Shown: positions 1 to 15,000, counted from the first letter of the stretch. The stretch: 64,000 nt of DNA from Epichloe hybrida (GCA_019022495.1 JAFEKR010000037.1:496001-560000), one strand, 5' to 3'. Numbers and translations are program-made. Notes: a model not told the origin generated them from the sequence alone.

Positions 1-3000
1 TATTATAACTATAGTAAGAGAGATATAAATAAAGTAAAGGCTAAGGTTCTTAGTTATAGCTAGAGAGCTACTACTTAGGGGTAAGTATATAAAGGTCTTA
101 AACTCTAACCTTTTATATCTCTTATAGGCAGTCCTTATCTAAATACCTTATTACACGCATAAAGCTATTTAGTAGCTACTTAGTTATCCGCGTAGGCTAA
201 GGCTTACCTAAGGGCTCCATTATGTGACTGTCCTATCCGCGACTCCCTAGCCTCCGTGCTCCTAACAATAACGTAGCCTAGAATAGATAATTAATAATAA
301 TACTATTCTTTAGGCTTATAACTATAACATATTAAGTTTAATACCCTATGAATCTAACACTAATTAGTAGTTACCTTTATAGATAACTATATAGTCTTTA
401 AATACTATAAATTAGTAAGGTTAATTAGAAGAGGTAGCTTATCTAATAATAACTTACCTTATAAAATAGGAGGGCTATGTTTAATAATAAGTTATACTAA
501 TAGAAAGGTATAATATAGCTCTTTTCTTACTTTAGTATTAATATTTATATTTATATAGATTCTAAAATAATAAAGAAAGGTTTAATACTAGTAGCTAAGC
601 TATCCCCTTATCTTTCTTTATTATATGTTTTATTATATATTTAAAGTTAACTACCTTACCTTATGATCCTTTATATTTAAAATATATTATACCTATTATA
701 GTAGTATTCCTTATCTCCTTATATTATAAGATTTGCTTCCCTTAATTAGTTAGAATATTAAATATAGCTAGACTATTAGGGACCTCTAGTTAATTTAGAG
801 TCCCTAGTAAGAGTAATAGTTATAATAATACTATAGAAGGCATTAAAGCTAGAGATAGTAATAAATACCTTAATAAAGGAAAAACCCTTATTTACACTAA
901 TCCATACCCCTATATCTTTATAAGACTTAAATAATATATTATAGAAGAATTACTTTAGTAAATAGAAAGTTTTAAGTATAAAGAGATAATAATACCTAAG
1001 GAAATTAGTCTTTATATCCTTATAAAGACTAAATAATATAGGGAATAAGGATTATTTAGAAGAATAGTATTCTTTAAATTTAGTAATAATTTCTATAGTT
1101 AGTTAAGGAATAAGTTTACAGAAGGGAGAGACCTTTCCTAGAATAGACTTTAAGACTATCTCCTTTATAATAGAGTGTATATAACTATTAGAAGAGGCAC
1201 TAAGATAGTAAATAACCTTAAAGAAGTAGTAAACTAAGAAGAATTCTAATTTTAGACTCTTAAAGAAATTAAAGAGGCTAGGAAGAAGTATATAGGCTTC
1301 TAAAAGAACTTATAAAATAAAGAGTTTTTCTATAATTTACTAGATAATAGTAATATTAGAACCTAATAACCTACCCCTTTACCTTACTTATTAGTATAAC
1401 TACTATTAAAAGAATTAATAAGCTAGACTCCTCTAGGAAGGCTAAGCTAATCTCCTTTAGGAAGGTTAATTAACCTAGAGTTAAGACTACCTAAGGATAC
1501 TATTTGTAAGTATCCATGGGTGACTCCCCTACCTATACCTTTACCTAAGATAAGTTAGTAGTATTACCCTAGAAACACTACTAATAATACCCCTAAGTAA
1601 GAGAGTTACTAATAGAGGTAACCTCTACTACCTAGGGCTAGTAGTGCCCCTATTAGTATAGCTTAGAGAGCTATACTTCCTTCTCCCTAATATAAGGAAG
1701 AGAAAGGTTAGAGGGAATAATAAGCCCTAAGAGTACTACTTATAAAGCTACTCTCTTACTTCCTAAAGACCTTACTACCTCTTTTATAAATATAAAAGGA
1801 AGTATTTAGAGGACCCCTATAGACTTAGAGACCTTTACTAAAGTAAATTATAGACTTATTAAAGGTATACCCTAAAGAATAACTCTATAGTGCTAATAAC
1901 TATAATATCCTTAAATTAAAGCTTTAAATATTCTATAGGAAGTATGAATTACTTAATATCTAACCTAAATAAGCTAGTTATACCTTTAAGATTATACTTA
2001 AAGGCAAAGCTTTATAATACTATATAAACTACCTCTCTAAACCTAGTTAACTATAAGACTTTCTTATACTTATTAGCTATATAAGGAAATAATTTAAGAC
2101 TAAAGATATATAGCAAAGATATCTCCTAGAATAGAATATTCTACCCTATAAGGGATAATAAAAAATAACCTAAGTAAATTAATAATTAATTACTTTAATA
2201 ATCTTATAGAAAGGCTAGCTATCTTATAATAAGTAGTACCTAAAGTAAGCTAAAGCAAAAGGGCACTTTAGAATTAACTTATAATAGCTTATAATAATAT
2301 TCTAGAATATAGAGGAGTTATTATAGACTTACTAAAGGGACTATAAGAATTCTGCAAATAGATTAAGATAATATTCTAACTAGTAAAGGAAGAGAAGAAA
2401 AATTACCACTAGTTCCTAACTAAAACTATAACCCTAGAGTAATTCTAGACTAATTAAAAATATAATAGGAAAGGAAAAGAGACCTAATACCCTTTAAAAC
2501 CATAAGGAAAAGGAGGAAATCCTTATATAAAGAAATGCTATATATATAGTAAGGAAGAATACTAATTATTAAAGTACCTAGAAGAGAACTATAAGAAGGC
2601 GTATTAATACTTTAAGAACCACTACCTTATGGATCTAACTAATAACTTATATAATTTATTTCTCACATAGTATAAAGGGGAACATAAACCTTAATCCCTT
2701 ATTAATAACAAAATCGCTTAATATATAAAGAGTATTGGATTTAATAATAGCCCTAATAATGCAGATAGGCTAGTACTTATAAGCTTCTTTAATTATAAAA
2801 CATAACTTAATAGTAAAAGAATAGTTTAATTCCTAATAAGTTAAGTAGCTTATTATAGTCTAAGCAAAGAAGACCCCTTTTAGCAAGAACTCTTAAGTAA
2901 AGCTCTAATAATATTTATACTAAAAGATTACTATTCTTATATAACATTTTAAGGGATTATGCCTAATAAAAGAGCTATAAAGTTCTCTATAGTAAGGTAT

Positions 3001-5276
3001 TCTTAATTCCTTACTTTATAATATTAAATACCTAAACTATAGCTTAATGAATTAATAGCAAGAAAGGTATTAGTTAGATTTGGCGTAGGAGAACTAATTA
3101 TTACGCTTAGAGTAGCTAATATGCTTATATCTTTTAGAGATATTCTCTTTTAGGTTATACTAATAAACACTCTATTTCTCTTATCCCTTAATAATATAAA
3201 CTGTCTAAAGATTAATTTTAATATCTTTAAGAACACGCTATAATAGGGAAATATTAAAGTCCTTATTATACATAAATAGGGGTATGCCTAGATGCTACTA
3301 ATATAGAAAGAGAAAGCAGTTACTTAGAGCTACCTTATAGAAGGCAAGCTATAGTAATTACACCACCGCTTTAGGTATTTATTAATCTAACATTTATATA
3401 AGGTTCTTTATAGATTAGGGTATAATATTAATATTAAAGCTATTAGGGAGCTAATAAGGATTTACTACTAATACTAGATATATATAAATAGCCCTAATTA
3501 CTTTAAATTCACCCTTAAGGATAAGTGTAGCTTTAACTATAAAGTAATAGTAAATGTTTTCTACCTTAATAGTAACTACCTTACACTTTACACTATAGAT
3601 ATAGCTATAGTGTTTAATGCGGCGAAATTCCTTAAAGATATCTCTATAAAAATAACCTAGGAAGCCCTCTGGATATACTAGATTAATACTTATCTAGGCC
3701 CTCTAGATTTTATTACTATAAATACTAGAACAAACTTCTATAGTAATAAATTTAGATAATTTATAGCTTTAATATTAATTTTAATTAAGGAAGTCCTTAT
3801 TAAGGTATACTATAGTATTAGGAAGGTTAAAAGGTATTATAAGCTACTCTAAAGGGCTTATAATATAATTAGGCGCGAATGTCCTATAATACCTAAACCT
3901 ACTACCTTATAAATAGTAATTAAGGCCCTAAATAATACTATAGGCCCTAATAGCCTTATCCTAACCCTCCTTATCTTTAAAGCTTACTTACATATAATAA
4001 ATAAATCCCTACTATTACCTAATATTACATAGTATATAATTATAGTATAGAAGGCTACTAAAGAGATTAAGAGACTTTATACTATTAGGAAGGTTAATAA
4101 GGCCCTTACTAAATGTAATAGCCTAGATACCTTAAAGACCCTTAACTTACTGCTTAGATTAAAGGTTTAAGTTTAGTAAGAAGGTAAGGGATAGGTAAGC
4201 CTATATAAGCTACTAGTAATAACTAAAGAGAGCTATATACTTAATATACCTAGGGGCCTAAAGACCTTTAGGTTAACCTTTATTAAGCCTTACTATAATA
4301 ATCCTAGTGCAAAGAAAATAGCAGAGCCTAGTAAAGAGGAAAAGGAGGAAGGGTAAGAGGCCTAAGATAAGAATATAGTACTAGTAATACTACTAAAGTA
4401 TAGGTATAGAAGACCCTAAAAGAACCCTTTTATAATACCTTAAGAGACTAATACCTTACTATTAGTAAAAGAATATAGTAACTTAGCCCTTACTATTAAG
4501 CTATATAAGGAAGGAGTTATTAGGACCCTAGGTAAACCTTTTAAATAGTTAATAAAAGTAGAAATTAATACCTTAATTAAGTAAGGTATATTTAAATTTA
4601 TTATATTTAATAAGGAGAAGCATAGTAGGATTTAAATCTTTAATTCCTAAATTATTAATAAGATTAAAGGTAAGATAATAAAACCCTATGAAAAGTCACG
4701 CCTTATAATCCAAGGATATAAGGATAAAGGGAAATAGGCTATTCTCACATAGGCCCTAATGATTTAACAAGCAAGCCAACGTCTTATCCTTACGATAGCC
4801 CTATTAGCAAGATTAAGGAAATTCCTTATCTAGCTATATAATATCTGTTAGGCGTATGTACAGGCCCGTATATTCCTAGAGTAGCTAATCCTAGCGCGCT
4901 TGCTAATTCAGATACAGCATCTTTACCCACCTAGCACGATTTTCAGGGTTATAAAGCCCCTCTATAGACTCGCAGAGGCTAGAATATATTAGTAGGTTAC
5001 GTATTATAAGCATTATAAAGAGAACCTCTAGATAGAAACCTTTATATATAATCCTTACTTACTTATAACTACAAAGAAAAGCCCTAACTTTATATGCATT
5101 AGAATACAAACTAATAATACCCTTAGCCTATTAGATAAGAAGTTCTCTAAGAAAGAAGAGACTTAACTAGTTACTATAGGTTTTAATATAAAGCTAAAGT
5201 AATTCCTAACCTAGGATAATCCCCTTATGTTTAATAAAGGCATTATTACACTAGAGAATAATACTATTAAGATATA

Positions 5277-5933
5277 TATATTATTTACGCTAGTTAGCTC
5301 TATAGATGGCTATTACTAGTACTCCTACTACCAAGTTAAAAGGGAAAACCCTATACTAGGAAGAAAAACCCCCTTACATCTGTGTACAGGCTAGCGCTAG
5401 CCCTGTCACGGGTCTGCGCTGCTTAGTGTGTTTCCTATTATAGGTGTTTATTACTAGCTTACGCTAGCCTTATCCTATTAAAAAGAAAAAAGAAAGGAAA
5501 AATATATAGAATAAGCCCCTTCTAGTCCTATTCTAGTATAATAATATATCTATTCTAAGTCTCTTTACTTTAGGCTAGGGTAGAGTAAATCCGGATTTAT
5601 AGTGTTAATTCACTTCTTATTCACTTTCACGCTAACTCTTCTATAGCCTTACTTTTTAGCTATCTCTAGCCTGCCTTTACCTTATATATCTAGTAAAGTC
5701 TAAGCACCTAGTTTTATTTAATTAGTATAGGGGGAGGGTAGTTATAGCCCTAGACTAGTATAGTCCCAGGTTGAGATTGCTTATGTGTTGTTAGATTCGT
5801 TAATCGCGTTGTGCTTTGTTTTTAAGCAAGTTATCTGAATTGTCCCCCCCCCCCCTCCGTAGGTATAAAAGAGAGCTCTCCCCCCCCTAGGGTCCTAGTC
5901 TCTTTCTTCTCTTTACATTAAACTTCCTGTGGG
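5277..5933 (-). mobile_element. 5'-truncated LINE fragment inserted in the Copia element
   Basis: This ~657 bp block breaks the Copia reverse transcriptase/RNase H reading. It is flanked by the 15 bp direct repeat TACTATTAAGATATA at 5262-5276 and 5934-5948. It is the reverse complement of the last ~570-650 bp of the full LINE at 12078-18563, and both share the same 3' terminus (GCGTAAATAA on the element strand). A 3' end that is always present, a ragged 5' end and a ~15 bp target duplication are the marks of target-primed reverse transcription that stopped early. It carries no coding sequence. Confidence 0.8.
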
Positions 5934-6944
5934 TACTATTAAGATATAGTAGAAGGGATAGAGTAATAAGTTAGAATTAGTTCTAATAATTAATTTAAAG
6001 CGTAAATACATTAAGCAAAGGGCCTAAGGCGCTTATATTACCTTAATATACTAACTAGAGGCTTACTTTAATTTATTTATTACTACATAGCACTAAGACC
6101 TAACCCTAAAGGATATAAAAGCCTTTAATTACTACCTAAAGTAATAGATAGATTACCTAGAAAGAGGCCTAATGTTTATCCTAATTAACCTTAAGAAAGC
6201 AAAGCTCTTTACCTTTATAAATAGATTATTTGCTAATAACTAGGACCTATCCTTATAACTAGGATATATACTTATCCTAGCTAATAAAGACTACACTAAT
6301 AGTAAGTTTATAATTAAAGGTAATATTATGCACTTTAGCTTAATAAAGAGTAAGAGAGTTACGTAAAGTATGCTTGCCTTAGAAGTATATAGTATAGTAG
6401 CTAGTGTTAATATAGCTTATATAATTACTATAACCTTAAACCTAGTTACTAACTAACTAAAGCTCCTAAAGATCCTAGTTATTATATATATAGATTTATA
6501 CTCCTTATATAAGTGCCTTATTAAGCTTAGTATAATAAAAGAGAAACGCCTAATAATTAATATTATAGCTCTTTAATAGTTATATAAACGCTAAGAACTC
6601 TATAAGATCTAATAGATTAATAAAGAGAATAACCTAGCTAATACCTTTATAAAGGTATTACTTAATAAGGCCCTTAAAGGCTTTATCTTAACTAACTAGA
6701 TAACTATATAAATAAAGGGATAGGTTACTTATATGTAATATACGCGTGGTAAGAGGAAAGGTAATTCTCTAGGAGGGTAGCTATAGGGATAAGATAGTAA
6801 TACATAAGGGATTTATGCCCCTATAGTTAATATCCCTAGTAGCTACAGCTACGCTAGCCTACTAGGCCCTCCTAGTAGACTATAGAAATTAATAGTAGTG
6901 TGTAAGAGAATAAAGGCATTGCTAAGGAGAAGGAAGATGCTATA

Positions 6945-7503
6945 TATACACTATAGTGTAGGATATATGCTATTTTAAGGAAAAGAAGGGATTTAGAAGG
7001 ACTTACTTATCCTTATATAGGCTTATAGGCTAAGCAAGATTATTATTTCCCTTTTATTAGTAACTATACGCCTAGATAGGCTATAAGTTCTTTTCCTTAT
7101 ATCCCTTATTAATTATATCTATAATCTATCTTTCCTTTCCATTCCTATAATTAATATTGTGTGTTAATAATTATGTTAAAAGAGAGAAGTTCTAGTGTTA
7201 GAATAAAGGTGATATTAATCACGTGTCATAGCTATAATTACCTAGCAAAAGCTTAGGCTACGCGCACGCCCCACACATAACCTATAACCTAGCGCGTTAA
7301 TTAGCTAGGAAATATAAGGACACAAACGCATAACCCCTTTTTCCCTTTATATATTATAACTTCTAGCTTTTAACCTCTCTTTTCCTACAACTTAATTAAT
7401 TATACTAATAGATAACGTAGCCTAGAATAGATAATCAATGATAATACTATTCTTCGGGCTCACGACTGTAACACATTGAATTCAATACCCTGTGAATCCA
7501 ACA
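6945..7503 (+). repeat. 3' LTR of the + strand Copia element (family A)
   Basis: This stretch follows the RNase H remnant. It matches, in reverse complement, the repeats at 60549-61110 and 62204-62749, and it ends in AATCCAACA. The last ~90 bp recur at 265-359. The start is estimated from where similarity to the other copies fades and is uncertain by some tens of bases. Confidence 0.65.
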
Positions 7504-7985
7504 CTTCTTCTTACTTAAATTATAGACTATTATTCTCCTAATTCTTACTAGTTATTTATTTTAGTTAGTTAATTTAATCTTTATTAGCTACTTAGTCTAG
7601 CTTATTTACTTAATATATAGCCTATAAGTGTTATAGGAGAATAGCTAGCCTATTTAGTAGTCTTACTATATTACTAAATAGTGTGGCTTTATTTATAACT
7701 AGTTTATTATAGTAAGAATTTAGGTATAGTTACTATTAGTTATTATTATATAGCTAATCACTAAATTACCAGTCCTAATTATTATAGTATTACCTTTATT
7801 ATTAGCCTTACTACTACTATATAGGACCGTAATATAGTAAATTACTATTTTGATTATTCTAGTTACTATTCTAATAATTATTCTAATATTCTCTAATTTA
7901 TAGTCTTACTATGCTATTAAATAGTTAGTATCCTACACGTTAGCCTTAATTATTAAATCTACCGCGCATATTTAATCCTAGTTAA
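7504..7985. other. AT-rich spacer between two retrotransposons
   Basis: Strongly AT-rich DNA with many TA dinucleotides and no open frame. It lies between the 3' LTR of the Copia element and the target duplication of the next one. I recognise no gene or element in it. Confidence 0.6.
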
Positions 7986-7990
7986 ATATC

Positions 7991-8247
7991 TGTTGGTTGC
8001 ACTAAGGTCCTGCGCAGGTAATAAATCCTGTATAAATTAAAGTCAATAATAGTTAAATGATTAGCTAGGAAAGAGGGAGAAGAGAGGGAAAGTCTAGATG
8101 CTAGAAAAGTAAGCGAAATCCGTATATAAGGCACAAAAGGGGGTAGCGAATTAATGTAGCTAATTGTATCGCGTGCATCGCGCCGGACCCACAATTAGTC
8201 CAGTCTTTAGCTATAATTAAACTAATAAAGATCCAAAGGAATTAACA
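7991..8247 (-). repeat. LTR (3' LTR of family B copy 1)
   Basis: It begins TGTTGG and ends ATTAACA. It matches the LTRs at 21007-21263, 23782-24039, 30283-30540 and 62750-63014. The flanking pentamer ATATC is shared with the far end of the element. Confidence 0.88.
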
Positions 8248-11200
8248 CTAGTAATCTCTCTTTTTCCTTCGTAGCTAAAGAGCTTAAAAACATAATAAAA
8301 ATTAGATTAAAGGAAAGTATACACTAGTAAATCCCTTAATAGGAATCTACTGCTCTAATTAGCTATTATAGTATTAGTTAATTAAATTAATCTATTAGTC
8401 CTTACCTAAGCTCCTGTCTCCTAACATCACAGGTCTCTTCACCTATTCTTTAACATAAATTATTAATTCATTTAAATTAATTAGAGAGGAAAGTAATAAA
8501 TTTAGTAATGCTTTTATCATTATATCCGCCGGATTATCATTACTATTAATCCATCTAACTTCGTAAATCTTATGCCTTTCGTATAATTAATAAAGAGCTA
8601 TAATATTAATCATTAGTCTCTTCTCCTTTATAGTTCCTAGCTTCATAAGGTATTTATATAATAAAAAAGAATTAGTATAGAGAATCATAGGAATTCAAGG
8701 CATCTTTAATTAATCCGTAATCTAATATAAAGTCATAGAAATCACGTAGGTAATATCTACGCCTTAAACTATACTATATAACTTAGAGGCAAGCGTACTA
8801 TAAGTAACTCTCTTACTCTTTGTTAAGCTATACGTAATAATATTACCTTTTATAATAAAGGTATTATTGTCTTGTATTATCTTGTTACTAATTATAATCA
8901 CATATCTGATCTATAAGCTTAAATCCTTATTATTAGCAAGTAATCCATTTACAAACATAAAGAGCTTTGCCTCCTTAAGAACTAAAGGAATATATCGCAG
9001 TCTATGTTATTAATTCTTAATCTGCTATTTAAGGCATTTATTAAGATATATAATATCTTCCCTAGAGGGTTCTTAGTGTTAAGCTATAATTAATAAGTTA
9101 TAGGAAGCTTCTAGTTAACATATAGTTATAATATAGCTTCCTTAGGCTTGTTATTCCACGTAGTCTTACTTTACCATTAGGAATCAAGGATTAACTTCCT
9201 TAATCTTCTAACTCTAGCCTTTTTAAGTTAATATTAGCAAGTTATTAGTGTTTTAGGTTAAGATACAGCTATTAAAGATAAGGGGATTCTTAGCGGTTAA
9301 TCATTGCTTTTCTTTAGCTATGAAATTAGCCTTCTAAAGCTCTTTCTCTTCTTTTTAGAAGAAGTTATTATTACTTAGGCCTAATATATTATTAGTTTAC
9401 ATTCTAATAATACTAAAGAGATTCTTATCATTCAGGGCTATAATTAATAAGTAGGGATTATAGGTTAAGGTTATTATATTAAGGTTATCCCTATAGTAAC
9501 GGAAGTACATTGCCTACTAGTAGGTTCTAGCCTTTATAATCCTATAAAGAGGTCTAATTAATTTAATTACAGTCCCTTCTAGAAAGAGATATGTAATTTA
9601 CTTTAGCAGTCTCACGATAATTAGCCTCATTAGCATTATGTGCAATTAAGTGTAGGCTTATGTAATATTATAAATCTAAAGGTAAATGCCTTTTCTTTTT
9701 AATAACGGAGCAATAGCTATAATAAGGCATTAGCTTGCTTATTATATTGTTAGTAATTATGTTAGAATGAATTCCTTTCCTTTGTTATTATAGCCTTATA
9801 TAACAAGATAAGATTTCTTATATAGTAAGTCCGTTCCTTTGCCTTTAATCTCTCTAACTATATAAGAATTAAAGATTCTATAACCTCCATGCTTTGCTAG
9901 GTTAAACTTAATGAATTTAAACACATTATAAGCTTATAAAGCATTAATCTTAGCTTAATTAAATTACTTAAAGGGTTTTCCTAGGGTTATAATCCTTCCT
10001 TCTTAGCAGAGCTAAAGGGTAAGGTTCTAATCAGCCTCTTCCTTTACTATAAGGAATACTATACTTAGCATCCCTCTAGTTATAACCTCTTAAATAAAGG
10101 CCTCCTCTTAGTCTTCGTTTATAAGTATATAGAGCTAAACTAAACTAATATCCTTCTTAGGGCTATAAGGTCTTCTTTTCCTTACTTTTATTCCTTTAGG
10201 GCATAGTAATAAGTCTTTAACTTAATAGCTTCCCTTTAGGGCCTTTTAGGCTTTATAAGCCTTTTTATTAGACTCTCCTATACTTATAAATTACACTATA
10301 AGGGCCTTTCTTAGTCTCCCTTGCTTTCTCTTAGCTAGTACTTATAGCTCTTTACCTTCTTCTATTAGAGAATCTCTTTTAGTAGTAGTAGTTAGTTATA
10401 TAGTTACTTCTTCCTCTATATTACTAGGCTTTATCTCCTACTACTCTGGCATATCATAAGGCTTTATCTCCTACTACTCTAGTCCCTCTGTAATATATAA
10501 GTCTTTATAATAGGGCTTTACTACTATAGAGCAAAACTTCACTAGGCCACAGGGTATATTAATAGTACAGGTCTCTCTATTAGTAGTAAGTAGCTTATAT
10601 AGGCTATACTAGCTACCTTTCTCTCTCTATATACATATATTAGCCTATAGGGGTAGCTAATATATAAGCGCTATATTAGGGCTATTCTAGGCTTTAAGGG
10701 CATTATAAACCTACTATAAAGCTAGGTAGTAGCGGACTTTATTAGTAGCTTTATAAATTACTTTAGTATATTAAATAATAGAAACACTTAGCAGTAACTT
10801 ATCTATTATCTATAGGTAGCCTCTAAAGACTAGTAAGGTTAGGATAATACTATTTAGGCCTGTAGAATTATTAATTACTTTAACAGCTATTTAAAGGCAT
10901 TACTCTAGCGTGAGTTCTATCCTAATTAAGTCTATAATAATATCATAAGCTTAGCATAGAGGTCCGTAATATCTCTTAACCTTTCTAATGCTATTATAGG
11001 CTTTAATTAGCATCTTATTAGTCTTAATTAATATTATTTAAGTATAGTGCTTAAACTTAGCGGAAGCAAAGTTATTACTAGCGTTATATATAATCTATTC
11101 TAGAGGTCTAAGATGAGTATTAATCTAACATTCGCGGATAGTATCCTAGATATCTTAAGCCTTTTACTTCTTTAGATTAAGGAATTAGGCTACTTAGAAT

Positions 11201-12077
11201 AAGGTTACTAAATTAACAATATAAAGCACTAGTTAGCCATTAATTTACATAATATTAACAATAATCTCGTAGTTAAATTCGTGGTTATCTTTAATTATAA
11301 ACTTAAATCAACTAGGGGCCTTTCTATACATCTAGTAATAGTAGCAGACTTTAGTTAATTCCTTAATTACCTAGTATTTAACTTTATAGCTAGCTTAGTA
11401 AAGGATCTTTACAAGTTATTAAACAGAAGGGTAACTAAGTTAATAATATAATTAACAGATATCTCCTTCTAAAAGGTAGAAGGCAACTATCTCTCTTGCT
11501 TCTAGTAACCACTAAGGGTATCCCTATTATTACATAATAGGTATAGTTTTATTACCTTAGATAAGCATATTAGTAAGGTTATTAATCTTAACTTACCTTT
11601 TATCTATATTAGTAATTAAGAAGAGAAAGGGCATAGCTATATTAAGGACATAGAATTCAAGCTCTCTAAGTTCTATAAGCATATATAAGATTCCTCTTAT
11701 AACTACTAATCTAGCACTAAATATAATAATTTAGGGTTCGCAAGGGGTTACCTTTAATAAAGGCATTAATCTTAATAAAGCCTTTACTTATACCTCTCCT
11801 ATAGTTAATTTTCCTATAGCGCTAGTATTAGGCATAATCCCTCTAAAGACCTCTTTAGAATAGCATTCTTTAGAGACATAGTAAATCAAGCCTTTATTAC
11901 ACTCTTATAGCTTATAAAGCTCCTACCTAAGGAATATATATTAGAAGGCTTAATTATTTAGGGTTACAAGAACATTAACATTAGTAGCATTATAGTTAGT
12001 CTATAATCCAGAGCAGAAGAATTATATAATACTTAGGTATGCTATTAATAGTAGCTCCTCTATATTATTATTATTAT

Positions 12078-15000
12078 AGCTAGTTAAACAATCGACCTTC
12101 GCATAAACTTCCGCACTGCTCTAAAGGTCCGGAATCACCTCTAAAATACAAACCACATTAATATTTAAATTCCTCGCCTCTGTTTACCCCCCCCCATAAT
12201 ATCACATCACAACAGAGCCAGTAGCGGGAGTGCGAACATGCTAATAGTAATTAACTTAGGAGAAAGGGGGCTAGCACAAAGCTACCACCACCTAAACGCA
12301 GGAATAAGATAGTTTAATATTTAAAGCAGCAAGAATAACTTTATAATAGACTAGAACTAATTCAAACATCCAGATAATACAAAATACTATAATAAAATTA
12401 TAAGCCTTATCCCTAGTAATAAAGTTACTTAGGTATAGCGTATTACTAAAGCTATCACTAAATAGGTAGCGGACTACGCCTAAGCTAAAGCAAAGGTAAC
12501 AAACCATAATAACAGTAACATTTACACTACTAAAGAAGCCCTTAAATAAGCCCTTAAAGAGGCTATTAAAGAAGGAGCTAAAGGAAGTAATACTCTAACC
12601 TAGGTAGGCATTACTGCTAGCCTAGCCCCTAAACAAATAAATAACTTACCTCCCCCCCTCTAAATCCCTAGTAAATAAAACTAAGAGGTACTTATTAAAG
12701 GGAACACTATCTAGGAATCACTCTGGTCTAGGGGTATAGAAGACATAGTAATAGTAATAAACAAAGCTATAGGCTAGACCATAGTAGTAGCAGCTAGAAG
12801 ACTCCCTAGTAGGGATATAATTATTACCTTTAAAGGAAACGCCACCTAACACAAAGAAGACTAAAAATAGATTACTAAAGCATTCAGGCCAGAGGCAACC
12901 CCCTACTATCACATACTTAGCGTTATTATTAAAGGATTCCTAACTAAACACACCTCTCTTAAGAACCTAGCAACAGAAATTAGAAAGGCTAATAAGGTAA
13001 ATATAGTAAAGGCAACAGCAAGATAACCCTAGGGTAAAGGCACCTAAAGAACTACTCTAATACTAGGCCTAGCTAAAGTAAAAGATACTAATAAGATATG
13101 CTAAGATAGCATAGTCTTTAAAGCAGAGCTTTTCTAAACTAAACTATATAATAAGACCCTATAACCCTAACAGTGCTATAATTACTTCTAAACTAGCTAT
13201 ATAGCTAAGTTCTACAAGGTAGTACTAAGGTGTAGTAGGTATAGAGCTAGCTATCACAAGAATAGAGAGTCCTCCTACCTAGCAAAAGATAGATACGTAA
13301 AAGAGAACTATATCCTATGCTCCAAACCACACCTAGCCTAGTTAAGGGACTATCCTATCCTAAAAGAGAAGTAAAACACCACTAAAGCAAGATATCTTAA
13401 ATAGCCCTCCCGCTTCGCCACCCACTCCCTAAGCAAAGGCTTAACTACACCCTATAAGAGAACTAGCACAGCAGCGGAACCTATTATTATAGCAAGTAGA
13501 AAGAGAGAATGCCTTATAAATACAAAACAAAGCACTAAACAACTAAGATTAGGAAGCATTAGACAGTACGCAAAGCAACTCAGAGCTAGAACAAAGCTAG
13601 CATAAGATAGTAGTAACTAATAACCCCCCTAATTAACATAATAATATTATAAGTCCTTTTCTAGAACGTAAACAAGAAGAACAAACTAGTACATATAGCG
13701 CTCCATCACTAGACTAACATAGATATAATCACAATCTAAGAATAGGAACACACAAGAAACCCGTGGCCCCTAGCACTAGGCCTCACCTAGTTCTAACTCA
13801 CATATTATAACAGACGTAACATAGTATATATAAATAAGAAACACAAAGCAAGGTCATAGTTAGCCTAGGGAGGGACTAACTAGTTACTAGTAGAGCTATA
13901 AGGAGTTAATATTTACTCCCTTTACTTAAAGGGATATAGTAATAACTAGAACACCCCTATTCACATAATTAACCTAGAGGAGCCCCATAACTAAAGCATA
14001 TTTATAGGTAACTTTAACCAAAAGCACCCCCTCTAGGATAAGCTAGATAGGAAAACCAATAAAGCGGATAAACTACTAGAGTTTATAGACTAGTAGAGGC
14101 TTAGACTTATTACACCCTAGGGCAAGCCCACAAGATAATATAAAGATAATAGAGATAGCACTATTAATCTAGCATAGGCTACGCCAGACATCAGAGTCCA
14201 CTACAAAGGCACTAAAGACATCCCTAGATCTAACTATATCCTATAACTAATTAGTATCTTTAATAAATAGTAGGAAGCTATCCCCTAGGTCCTTAGACAT
14301 ATATAGGGAGCTATAAACTAACCACACATAAAGGCAAAGGCTACGATTAGACTCCGGCCTAAGAACACACTAGACCTATGTGATAAAGAGAGAATAAATA
14401 ACTACATAACATAGCTTATCATAAGCCTATAACAGATTGTAAACAAGGCAGTCCTAAAGAAGGCCTAGGGACTCCCTAGCCTAGAGGCATAGTAATTAAG
14501 GAAAGCCTAAGAGTTAGTTAGTAAAGTAAGGCAAGCTAAGAGATAATAAAGACGCTAGAGGACTAACGCAAACTAGCAAGCCTATACTAAGGTAGATAAG
14601 GACTAAGAATGTATTATAAGGGAAGAGAAAAGAAACGTATAAAGGGACATATTACAAAAGGCTAATATATAGGAAAAAGATAAAGGGGTCTAGAGGCTTA
14701 AGAGATAGGCCTAGCTTTAAAGCTAGGCCCCCCCGGAGCTCCCTAGACTCCCTAAGCTAGAAAGAAGCGAAAATAACCCTAACCTAGCTACTACACATAA
14801 TAATAAGGCTAGCGTACTAGCACAAAGATTCTTCCCTAAGCTAACAGCAGACCTCTTGCACATACTAGACCTCTCCTTCCTAGAGCTAGAAAACACACTA
14901 TTACTAGACAAAGAATAATTTAGGTAAGAGGAGATTAATAACATCCTAGTAAACATAGCTAGTTAGAAGGCACTAGGGGATAACAAACTCCTAGCGGGCC

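Larger units (their letters stand above)
1..7503 (+). mobile_element. RIP-degraded Copia (Ty1-type) LTR retrotransposon, + strand
   Basis: With stops read through, the + strand still spells a Copia polyprotein in order: a Gag-like stretch near 1880-2480, a decayed CCHC knuckle near 2520-2600, integrase near 3350-4020 (the HHRFRHPS-like start, then a TYLGPLDFI core), reverse transcriptase from about 4500 (INKIKGK, PYEKSRLIIQGY, AYVQARIFLE) and RNase H ending near 6740 (WINKENNLANTFIK). No frame is open, and the damage is C-to-T/G-to-A with TA enrichment, as expected of RIP. The pol region is interrupted at 5277-5933 by a LINE fragment. The 3' LTR ends at 7503 with CCAACA. The 5' LTR end at 359 shares only its last ~95 bp with the 3' LTR; the sequence before it (1-264) does not match, so the left end is rearranged or incomplete. 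Confidence 0.85.

Noticed and set aside
14723..14956. 77-codon Ser-rich minus-strand frame
   Set aside because: It lies antisense to the LINE between the endonuclease and reverse transcriptase regions; no independent support.
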